Assembly (NCBI GenBank): GCA_041672385.1
Contig: JBAYZQ010000022.1
Coordinates: 1 to 20,736 of the forward strand
Direction of reading: 5' to 3'
Source: JBAYZQ01 sp041672385
Lineage (GTDB): Bacteria; Spirochaetota; Spirochaetia; Sphaerochaetales; Sphaerochaetaceae
Length of the DNA: 20,736 bases
Shown: piece after piece, positions 14,460-20,736 of the stretch
Layout: each line of letters opens with the position of its first letter
Position numbering within the stretch: position 1 is the first letter of the stretch
The notes under the pieces: generated by a model
What the model saw: the letters and a program-made list of their open reading frames with translations, nothing else
What the model was told of the DNA's origin: nothing
Databases searched by the model: none
Position numbers and translations under genes: made by a program

Positions 14460-15326
14460 TTAAATTTTAGTTAGAGCTTGATGAATTTTATTTTCTGCTT
14501 CTTTAAATTCATTAAGCTCTTTTTTTGTTAAAAATTCTACTCTTTTGTAATTCTCTTCTTGAGCCATGTTTATAAGAGTTTTTTTATCAATAATAAAAGA
14601 AGCTGGTCTATTTCTTTTTTGTGCAATTTTATCCCTTGCAAACCAATACTCTCTTAAATAAATTTTAGTTCTTTCACTCATTCTCCTTGAACATAGTCTT
14701 TCCCACTCTAAGGTATCTTTATGTTTTGGTTTTCCACTGTTTGACATTCGCCAATTTATTGCTTTAATTTCTTTATCAGGCAAATCTTTTATTTCTTGTT
14801 CAAGACTTTCCTTCAAATCAAATAAATATTTTACATCATTAAGTGCATATAATAACTGCTCTGGACTTAAGGGACGTTTCATCCAATTGGACATTTGCTT
14901 TTTCTTTTTATTAGAATCAAGATTTTCAATTTTAAGATTTCTTACAATTAAACCTGCTAAGTTACCATAATAACCAACTGCTTTTGCAAGAATTCTAATA
15001 TCAAAGATTTTTTTTAGAATAATACCTGATTCTCTTCTAACTAGGGTACTATCACTTGAGCAATCAAACATTATTTTTTGAATATTTGATTCAAGAAAAA
15101 CCTTTAAAGCTTCCTTTGAAATTTTTAAAGCATCAACTAAATAGTAATTTTTCCTGTCAAATAGTTGAACAAGACAAAGGTGTTCTCCATAAACATGAAG
15201 ATTAAATTCACCTTCAAAATCCATTGCAATTAAGGTTATTTCTTCATCTTCCCATTTCTTTTGTAGAAGAAAAAGGTCCTTATCATTTTCAATAAGTTCA
15301 TACTTACTGTTTATATTTTTTTCCAT
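14460..15326 (-). CDS. RNase D-like 3'-5' exoribonuclease (DEDDy) with HRDC-like domain
   Basis: 288 aa. DEDD exonuclease motifs are readable: motif I MDFEGE (D36, E38), motif II MFDCSSDSTL (D92), and motif III YALNDVKYL (Y160, D164), which makes it the DEDDy class. Residues about 205-285 resemble an HRDC domain (LREYWFARDKIAQKRNRPAS, then LINMAQE), the RNase D arrangement. RNase D trims tRNA 3' ends; E. coli RNase D has two HRDC-like domains (about 375 aa), so this protein is shorter. No Shine-Dalgarno precedes the ATG; a TATAGT hexamer ends 7 nt upstream (see the leaderless finding). The coding strand is convergent with the barrel-like protein gene. Confidence 0.85.
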   Translation of the reverse strand: MEKNINSKYELIENDKDLFLLQKKWEDEEITLIAMDFEGEFNLHVYGEHLCLVQLFDRKNYYLVDALKISKEALKVFLESNIQKIMFDCSSDSTLVRRESGIILKKIFDIRILAKAVGYYGNLAGLIVRNLKIENLDSNKKKKQMSNWMKRPLSPEQLLYALNDVKYLFDLKESLEQEIKDLPDKEIKAINWRMSNSGKPKHKDTLEWERLCSRRMSERTKIYLREYWFARDKIAQKRNRPASFIIDKKTLINMAQEENYKRVEFLTKKELNEFKEAENKIHQALTKI

Positions 15327-15333
15327 GGGTTTA

Positions 15334-15339
15334 ACTATA
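15334..15339 (-). promoter_or_regulatory. Possible -10 element of the RNase D-like gene
   Basis: TATAGT on the minus strand, ending 7 nt before the ATG. No convincing -35 hexamer is found at 16-18 nt, so support is limited. Confidence 0.35.
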
Positions 15340-15409
15340 CTACAAAATTAAAATTGTTTATAGTTTGAATTACAAATCAATCTTTGTACTAAGTTAGTTT
15401 CATTTATTT

Positions 15410-15434
15410 AAAAAAAATCCCACAAATTGTGGGA
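15410..15434 (-). terminator. Rho-independent terminator downstream of the WYL regulator
   Basis: Minus strand: TCCCACA…TGTGGGA hairpin with a tight loop (perfect inverted repeat 15418-15425/15427-15434) followed by eight Ts. It lies about 120 nt past the WYL-gene stop, leaving a long transcribed stretch between. Confidence 0.8.
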
Positions 15435-15556
15435 AAAACGGTTTCTCAAAGCCTACTCTTTTAGTAAAACTATTCCCCTTATACACAATAGTATAACCCT
15501 TAATCTGCCGTCGATTCTTTAGAATTTTAACATAGCAACTAGGACATATAATGTCC
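15435..15556 (-). ncRNA. Candidate small RNA or long structured 3' UTR (low confidence)
   Basis: Between the WYL-gene stop and the strong terminator lie about 120 non-coding nt with several short complementary segments on the minus strand: TTATAC/GTATAA around TATTGT, CTATT/AATAG, and TACT/AGTA around AAAAG. GC content is locally higher than the surrounding intergenic DNA (for example TCGACGGCAG). It matches none of 6S, SRP, tmRNA, RNase P or a known riboswitch as far as I can see. No clear independent promoter was found, so a 3' UTR of the WYL gene is the simpler reading. Confidence 0.28.
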
Positions 15557-15557
15557 T
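15541..15557. repeat. Perfect 7-3-7 palindrome overlapping the WYL-gene stop
   Basis: AGGACAT-ATA-ATGTCCT. It touches the first base of the WYL stop codon. There is no T-run on either side, so it is not a standard terminator; it may be a hairpin that protects the mRNA or a protein-binding site. Confidence 0.5.
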
Positions 15558-16168
15558 TAATTTACTAAACTTTTTTTATTTTCTATAAAACTGGAAATTT
15601 TAGATAAAGAATAAATTTTCATCTGTCGGTCTTCTTTATCAAAACCCATCAATTTCCAATCATACCCAATGTTTATAATTACATAAGGGGTAATAATTAA
15701 GTTTTGTTCTTTATCATAATCAAAACTAACTGAAGTTCTTCCTTTAATGGCTTTTAGAATTTCAAAAAATAAATCAAAATTACAAGCTTCTGAAATATTT
15801 GAAAGAAATATTACTCTATCAGAGAGATCTCTAAACTCTGGAGCTATTCCAGAATTCAAAAAGCCCTTAATCCCTTCTCCATACAAAGAAGAAATTCCAT
15901 AAGTTTCCTCAACTTTTTTGTATATAGATTTAGCAACAAGTAGTTTCTCATTTGAGTTTTCTTCTCTTTTAGATTTTTGATATATACTATAAGATTGGCT
16001 GTTTTTATTCCAAAAAAGTTTTATTTTCAAACGATCCCGAATATACTCAATATCCCTTTTTACGGTTCTTTCTCCAACCTCGTACTTGTTACAAACATTT
16101 TCAATCTTAAAGGCACCAGTAGCACCAATTTCCTGAAAGATATATAGGATTCTTTCTGTTTGACTCAT
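15557..16168 (-). CDS. WYL-domain transcriptional regulator, short variant
   Basis: 203 aa, shorter than the usual 300-330. Residues 1-60 are a winged helix of the HTH_11/DeoR type: ERILYIFQEIGATGAFKIEN, then VGERTVKRDIEYIRDRL as recognition region. Residues about 135-195 look like a WYL domain (ILKAIKGRTSVSFDYDKEQ, PYVIINIGYDWKLMGFDKED, IYSLSKISSF); the eponymous W-Y-L is W-K-L here. WYL domains bind nucleic-acid or nucleotide ligands in some characterised proteins; the ligand here is unknown. The usual C-terminal extension is absent. It is divergent from the GPH symporter gene (116-bp gap) and may regulate it and itself, an inference from arrangement. No good Shine-Dalgarno precedes the ATG. 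Confidence 0.8.
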   Translation of the reverse strand: MSQTERILYIFQEIGATGAFKIENVCNKYEVGERTVKRDIEYIRDRLKIKLFWNKNSQSYSIYQKSKREENSNEKLLVAKSIYKKVEETYGISSLYGEGIKGFLNSGIAPEFRDLSDRVIFLSNISEACNFDLFFEILKAIKGRTSVSFDYDKEQNLIITPYVIINIGYDWKLMGFDKEDRQMKIYSLSKISSFIENKKSLVN

Positions 16169-16284
16169 GTTTTTAAGTTTAACATAAAACCTTTCAATTT
16201 CAAGAAAAAATATCGGTTTTATTAGAAAATAATATACACTTTAAAACTTATGTGTTAGACTTTTTCTTTGATAGGAGTAAATTA

Positions 16285-17631
16285 ATGTTAAATAAAATTT
16301 CACTTAAAGAAAAACTTTCTTATGGTATTGGACCTTTTGGTCAAAACTTTATTTACAACTTGATGGCCAGTTTTTTATTATTTTTCTATACTGATATATT
16401 TGGAATTACTGCAGCTGCTGCAGGAACACTTTTATTAGTAGCTAGAGTTTGGGATGCTGTAAATGATCCAATGATGGGAATGATTGCAGATAGAACTAAG
16501 TCTAAATGGGGGAAGTTTAGACCTTATCTTTTATTTACTCCACTACTTTTCTTACCCTTTGCAGTTGCAACTTTTACAGTTCCAGCTTTTACAAAATACT
16601 CTTCAAAATTAATCTGGGCATATGTTACCTATATTGGTTTTGGTATGTTATATACTGCTAGTGATGTCCCATTTTGGGCTTTAAGCAGTGTAATTACTAC
16701 AGATTCAGTCGAGAGAAATACTCTTGTAGCTTATCCAAGATTCTTTGCAACAGTTGCTGTTGCAATTGCAACGGTAGCAACACAACCGTTAATTAAAATA
16801 CTAGGAAAAGGCAATCAAGCAAAAGGTTTTCAACTTACAGCTTTGCTATATAGTATTCTAACAATTATCTGTTTTTTAATTTGTTTTTTTAATGTTAAAG
16901 AAAGAGTTTCTTCAAAATCAAACGTTAATGCAACTTTCTCAAAATCCCTGAAAGCCCTTACTCAAAATAAACCTTTAATTCTTGTTTTTATTTCAGGTTT
17001 TTTCCTTGGTATTGCTACAACAAGTAAACTTTCAGCCTTGCTTTACTTAGCAAAATATAATCTTAACAATGAAGGTCTTTACACTTTAATTGCAGGTTTA
17101 AACATCCCATTTATTCTAATTGGAATAATATTGGTCGCTCCTATAAGTAAAAAAATTGGTAAGATAAAAACTTATATTCTTTTCAATGCAATCTTTGCTG
17201 TAGGTTCTTATTTATTTTATTTCACCGGCTGGTCGAACCTTACAGTATTAATCATTTTCAATTGTTTCTCTTCAATTGGAATGAGTGCACCTTTAGTAAT
17301 ACAAACTTCAATGATAGCAGATACAATTGAATATTCTGAGTATCATATTGGGTCCAGAAATGAAGGTATTATTTTCTCAACTCAGACTTTTATGGCAAAA
17401 ATTACTTCAGCTTTGTCCACAATTTTGATTGCAGCAATGTTAACTGCTTTTAATTATAAGGCAAACCAAATCCAAACTATGCAGACTTTACAAGGCATTC
17501 AAACTATGACAGCCTTAGTTCCTGCAATAGCAACAACTCTTACAATAATTCCAATGCTCTTTTACAAACTTGATGAAAAAGAACATGAAAGACTTGTAGG
17601 TCTAATTGAAAAACAAAAGGTACAAGCTTAA
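16285..17631 (+). CDS. GPH-family (MelB-like) cation:sugar symporter
   Basis: 448 aa, twelve predicted membrane helices. The N-terminal signature of the glycoside-pentoside-hexuronide family is present: LSYGIGPFGQNFIYNL, then FYTDIFGI, and ARVWDAVNDPMMGMIADRTK, followed by WGKFRPYLL. It should import a sugar or glycoside with Na+ or H+. The later SRNEGIIFSTQTF-like stretch (Y-H-I-G-S-R-N-E-G) matches the family's R-x-E/Q-G element. The substrate is not readable; an alpha-galactoside is possible given the GH36 enzyme in the window. Start chosen at 16285 because TAGGAG lies 8 nt before it; a GTG at 16252 would add 11 residues but has no ribosome binding site. Its stop overlaps the next start (TAATG), so the two are translationally coupled. 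Confidence 0.9.
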   Translation: MLNKISLKEKLSYGIGPFGQNFIYNLMASFLLFFYTDIFGITAAAAGTLLLVARVWDAVNDPMMGMIADRTKSKWGKFRPYLLFTPLLFLPFAVATFTVPAFTKYSSKLIWAYVTYIGFGMLYTASDVPFWALSSVITTDSVERNTLVAYPRFFATVAVAIATVATQPLIKILGKGNQAKGFQLTALLYSILTIICFLICFFNVKERVSSKSNVNATFSKSLKALTQNKPLILVFISGFFLGIATTSKLSALLYLAKYNLNNEGLYTLIAGLNIPFILIGIILVAPISKKIGKIKTYILFNAIFAVGSYLFYFTGWSNLTVLIIFNCFSSIGMSAPLVIQTSMIADTIEYSEYHIGSRNEGIIFSTQTFMAKITSALSTILIAAMLTAFNYKANQIQTMQTLQGIQTMTALVPAIATTLTIIPMLFYKLDEKEHERLVGLIEKQKVQA

Positions 17632-19706
17632 TGGAAATATCACTCCCGGCAGGAAATTTACAGTCAGCTCTCTCAGCTTTTAAGGGAGGTGGCGATTCAG
17701 TGTATCTTGGATTAAAAGATTTTAGCGCTCGAAAAGGAGCCGAAAACTTTTCTTTTGAGGATCTTTCAAAATTAATGGCTTTTTCTAAAGCTAATGACAA
17801 AAAAGTATTTGTTGCTCTTAATACTTTGATAAAAGACAATGAATTCCCATTAATGGAAAAAATTCTTAAACAATTAAATTTTTTAGAAGTTGATGGGCTT
17901 ATTATACAAGATCTTGGATTAGCTCTCTTTATTAAAGAAAACTTTCCTTTCCTTGAATTACATGCTTCTACTCAGTTAGCTTGCCATACAACCGAAGGTG
18001 TGAAATTCTTAAGGGACTTTGGATTTAAGCGAGTTGTTCTTTCAAGAGAACTAAATTTTGATGAAATTAAAACAATAAGAAAAAATGTAAGTGATGTTGA
18101 ATTGAAAGTATTCATCCATGGAGCCATGTGTTATGGTTTTAGTGGATTGTGTCAAGCAAGCCGACTAATTACAGGTAGGAGTGCCAATAGAGGGGAATGC
18201 GCTCAAATATGCCGAACCTGGTTTACCTACAAAGGAAAAAATGGATTTTTCTTTAACATGAAGGATCTTTGTCTAAAAGAAGACATTCTTAAACTTGAAG
18301 AAATTGGTATTGAAGCTGTAAAAATTGAAGGTAGAATGAAAAGCCCTCTTTACACCTACTCTTGTGCAAAATATTATAAATCTGTCTTAAATAGAGAGCC
18401 AAAAAAGGATTTGGATTCTTATTATTCAAACATGATTCTATCCTTTTCAAGAGACCGAGATTCGGGTTATTTTGATTTTAAAACAGAAATTCCAAAAGAC
18501 AATTATCTAATTAATAATAGCTTCACTCAACATCTTGGATTGCCTATAGGGACTGTAGTAAAGAAGCAAAAAAATCATATTTTAATAAAATTGAACCAAC
18601 CAATTTCACTAAGGGATGGCCTTCTTATTATAAATGATGATATTACCTCTTCTTCTGCTAAATTTCCCGTTAGCACTATTGTTGATAATCAAGGAAGAAC
18701 AAAGAGTTTTGCTAATGAAGGTGAAATAATTCAAATTCCACTTCAAAATATTGAAAACTACTCTTTTAAAGAAAACTGTGTTGTTTATCGTATATCTTTA
18801 CATGATGGAAATCTTCCTTTGATATCTGAAACAAATCTTAAACCTTTTAAAAAAGCCATAAATATTGAATATACTCTTGAGAAAAATAGTCTAACCTTAG
18901 AATCTTCTACTTTTAAGAAAACTTATCCTTTGGAAATTCAAGAAGCAAGAAAACCTTCTAACTTTTATTCCAATTTGGAAAAAGTTCTTTTAGAAAGTTC
19001 TGACAGTTACTTTGTTCTTAAGACACTTATACTTAAATCTAGTTTATATGAAAATGATAAAATATTTACTCCTATTTCTTTTATCAAGAAAATTAGAAGA
19101 GACTTTTATAAAGAACTTGATAAAATACAAGAACAGAAATTTGAAGTCAAAACTCCAGCTTTGAATATAATTCAAGAAGGCGAAGGGAACTTACCAAATA
19201 GAAAGGATTTGGGACTTTGGGATGAAATAATCAAAATAGATGATAAAAAATACCTTCCTTTAAATCCCTTAATGTTTGATGAAGAAAAATATCTAGATTC
19301 AATTAGCGAAAAGGTTAAAGAAAACGAATTAATCATTGGATTAAATAATATCGGACAGCTTAATTGGGCTTTACAACATCCAGAGGTAAAAATCTTCATT
19401 GACGTTTTTTTATATATGGCGAATGCTTGGACTTGCAAAATGTTCAAAGAGCTTCTTCCAAATTTAATAGGAGGATACTCTTGGATGGAAGAAAAACTTC
19501 CCATAACCGAAAACTGGCCTTTTGTTCCCACTTATCCTAAAGATTTTGTTCCTCCTGTTTTTATTAGCAGAACTTGTTTTGCGAAAAATATTCTTGAACA
19601 AAATTGTAAAACCTGTAGTCATAAAACCTATTCTATTGAACAGAATAATAAAAAATTTTCTGTTAATACAAAAGATTGTACAACCACAGTTATCCTAGAT
19701 AAGTGA
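17631..19706 (+). CDS. U32-family peptidase-like protein (possible RNA-hydroxylation enzyme, RlhA-like)
   Basis: 691 aa, no signal peptide. The U32 core is clear: SLPAGNLQSALSAFKGGGDS at the start, ELHASTQLACH, then KVFIHGAMCYGFSGLC and ANRGECAQICR. Four cysteines, C167, C174, C190 and C194, have the arrangement that binds a [4Fe-4S] cluster in characterised U32 proteins. The C-terminal ~350 residues correspond to the extra domain of long U32 members such as E. coli RlhA (about 650 aa), which hydroxylates 23S rRNA C2501; TrhP/YegQ acts on tRNA. 'Collagenase' annotations are common for this family but poorly founded. The C-terminus has more cysteines (FISRTCFAKNILEQNCKTCS). AAAGGT precedes the TAATG overlap with the symporter gene. 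Its 3' end overlaps asd by 12 bp, tail to tail. Exact substrate unknown. Confidence 0.85.
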   Translation: MEISLPAGNLQSALSAFKGGGDSVYLGLKDFSARKGAENFSFEDLSKLMAFSKANDKKVFVALNTLIKDNEFPLMEKILKQLNFLEVDGLIIQDLGLALFIKENFPFLELHASTQLACHTTEGVKFLRDFGFKRVVLSRELNFDEIKTIRKNVSDVELKVFIHGAMCYGFSGLCQASRLITGRSANRGECAQICRTWFTYKGKNGFFFNMKDLCLKEDILKLEEIGIEAVKIEGRMKSPLYTYSCAKYYKSVLNREPKKDLDSYYSNMILSFSRDRDSGYFDFKTEIPKDNYLINNSFTQHLGLPIGTVVKKQKNHILIKLNQPISLRDGLLIINDDITSSSAKFPVSTIVDNQGRTKSFANEGEIIQIPLQNIENYSFKENCVVYRISLHDGNLPLISETNLKPFKKAINIEYTLEKNSLTLESSTFKKTYPLEIQEARKPSNFYSNLEKVLLESSDSYFVLKTLILKSSLYENDKIFTPISFIKKIRRDFYKELDKIQEQKFEVKTPALNIIQEGEGNLPNRKDLGLWDEIIKIDDKKYLPLNPLMFDEEKYLDSISEKVKENELIIGLNNIGQLNWALQHPEVKIFIDVFLYMANAWTCKMFKELLPNLIGGYSWMEEKLPITENWPFVPTYPKDFVPPVFISRTCFAKNILEQNCKTCSHKTYSIEQNNKKFSVNTKDCTTTVILDK

Positions 19707-20717
19707 GCCATAACGAGTTACAAAAGCCTCAGCATTTTGAATACTACCACCTGCAGCTCCTTTGACAATATTGTTGACGAGTAAAGCAAACCCTATTCTA
19801 TTACCCTGCTTTTTTAATCGTCCAGTATAGACAACCATTCCTCTTGGGTCTCCCCAAAAAGCAAATTTATGTTGAGGTGATTCTTTATCACTGCTATAGG
19901 AAATTGAAGACTTTGGAGTAGAAGGAAGCTCAACAGATTCATGAAAATTATTCCAAGCATCAATTACCATTTCTTGTGAAACCTCCTCTTCAAAATTAAC
20001 CCAAACAGTTTCTAAATGTCCAAACATAATTGGAACTCTTACACAGTAGGCATAAAAATCAGGATGAATATCTAAAATTTTCTGAATTTCTTTTTCCATT
20101 TTTTCTTCTTCCCCACCAATATAAGGGATTGTATTATTTGTAATATCAAAAGCAGAAAGTCCTGGATAACCAGCCCCACTTACACTTTGGTAAGTACTTA
20201 CATTTATTTCTTTGATTTTAAACTTTTTCAAAGGTGCAAGAGCTATGGCAAGTCCTGTAGTAGCACAATTTGCATTTGTAACAACAAACCCTGTTTTAGG
20301 GAAACCCTGTTTCTCAATCCAAGATAATTTTTCTACATTGGTTTCTGGTATTAGTATTGGAACATCATCATCATATCTCATACTAGCAGCATTGCTAAAT
20401 ACGTAAAACCCATAGCTTCTTAGCTGAGGTTCAGCTTCATTTGCTACATTTGCTGGAAGGGCTGAAAAAACAATTTTTACGCCAGAATTTTTCATTTCCT
20501 CCATATCTAATTCTTTAATAGTAAAATCAGAAAGGTATGAGGGCATTTCAAAAGGCAGTACCCAATGGACAGTTTCTTTATAGTGTTTTCCAATCCTCGA
20601 GGATGACGCAGTCAAATAGCTTACTTCAAACCATGGATGATCTTTTAACATCCATAAGAATACTTGTCCAACTGCTCCTGTAGATCCGATAACTGCTACT
20701 TTGATTTTATTATGCAT
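19695..20717 (-). CDS. asd: Aspartate-semialdehyde dehydrogenase
   Basis: 340 aa. Reduces aspartyl phosphate to aspartate semialdehyde with NADPH, the branch point to lysine/diaminopimelate, threonine and methionine. NADP-binding GSTGAVGQV (11-19), active-site C151 in TNANCATTGL, YQSVSGAGYPGLSAFDI (176-192), and active-site H234 in MFGHLETVWV. The GAGYPG…IPYIGGEEEKMEKE pattern is closer to the archaeal/fungal-type Asd subgroup than to the E. coli type. Start placed at the ATG at 20717: GAAGG lies 6-7 nt upstream, whereas an in-frame TTG at 20723 would put the ribosome binding site against the codon. The complete gene is in the window; upstream control lies beyond the edge. Confidence 0.93.
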   Translation of the reverse strand: MHNKIKVAVIGSTGAVGQVFLWMLKDHPWFEVSYLTASSSRIGKHYKETVHWVLPFEMPSYLSDFTIKELDMEEMKNSGVKIVFSALPANVANEAEPQLRSYGFYVFSNAASMRYDDDVPILIPETNVEKLSWIEKQGFPKTGFVVTNANCATTGLAIALAPLKKFKIKEINVSTYQSVSGAGYPGLSAFDITNNTIPYIGGEEEKMEKEIQKILDIHPDFYAYCVRVPIMFGHLETVWVNFEEEVSQEMVIDAWNNFHESVELPSTPKSSISYSSDKESPQHKFAFWGDPRGMVVYTGRLKKQGNRIGFALLVNNIVKGAAGGSIQNAEAFVTRYGSLI

Positions 20718-20736
20718 AAACAACCTTCATATTTTT

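Noticed and set aside
16252..16284. GTG start adding 11 residues to the GPH symporter
   Set aside because: No ribosome binding site before it, while the ATG at 16285 has TAGGAG at good distance and gives the normal family N-terminus.
1..20736. CRISPR array, prophage, toxin-antitoxin or defence island
   Set aside because: No regularly spaced repeats, phage structural genes, or paired small toxin/antitoxin genes were seen. The WYL protein alone, next to a sugar symporter, is not evidence for a defence system.

Overview
The window is AT-rich bacterial DNA with tightly packed genes on both strands. The source is probably an anaerobic, fermentative, low-GC bacterium, and I favour a spirochaete (Treponema/Spirochaeta-like). 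The reasons are relaxed lipoprotein signal peptides (…MSSC, …FSSC), a small predicted outer-membrane beta-barrel, a sodium-pumping biotin-dependent decarboxylase typical of anaerobes, and a sugar-symporter/alpha-galactosidase repertoire. This is inference from gene content; no rRNA or other phylogenetic marker is present.

Layout. 1-561 (-): start of a cysteine synthase, cut by the window edge. 562-1284: no intact gene, but a decayed IS30-family transposase lies here on the minus strand. 1285-2658 (+): lipoprotein of unknown function, followed by a terminator. 2779-2851 (-): tRNA-Cys(GCA) with its own promoter and terminator. 2973-5399 (+): GH36 alpha-galactosidase, whose last codons double as a terminator hairpin. 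5425-6796 (-): Nudix hydrolase followed by a SIMPL-domain lipoprotein. 7017-10582 (+): oadG-oadA-oadB, a sodium-pump decarboxylase operon with a clear promoter and terminator; its alpha subunit carries two tandem biotinyl domains. 10671-11366 (+): rhomboid protease. 11371-11922 (-): BioY. 12022-13274 (+): ECF-transporter ATPase and a short transmembrane subunit, divergent from bioY, so the three probably form a biotin importer. 13324-13803 (+): dCMP deaminase. 13896-14456 (+): exported barrel-like protein. 14460-15326 (-): RNase D-like exonuclease. 15410-15557: a stretch with hairpins and a strong minus-strand terminator, possibly an sRNA or a long 3' UTR. 15557-16168 (-): short WYL-type regulator. 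16285-19706 (+): GPH-family sugar symporter translationally coupled to a U32 peptidase-like protein. 19695-20717 (-): aspartate-semialdehyde dehydrogenase, overlapping the U32 gene tail to tail.

How the genes fit together. Biotin links the centre of the window: the decarboxylase alpha subunit needs biotin on two lysines (K566 and K649), and a candidate biotin ECF importer lies about 1 kb downstream. The alpha-galactosidase and the GPH symporter could work together in alpha-galactoside use, but they are about 11 kb apart and this is only suggestive. CysK and Asd are housekeeping amino-acid enzymes.

I see no clear evidence of a wholly new system. The best leads are the tandem biotinyl domains, a set of genes with no Shine-Dalgarno whose -10 boxes sit 6-7 nt before the ATG (predicted leaderless mRNAs), the unrecognised lipoprotein, the structured region downstream of the WYL gene, and the multiply frameshifted IS30 relic.
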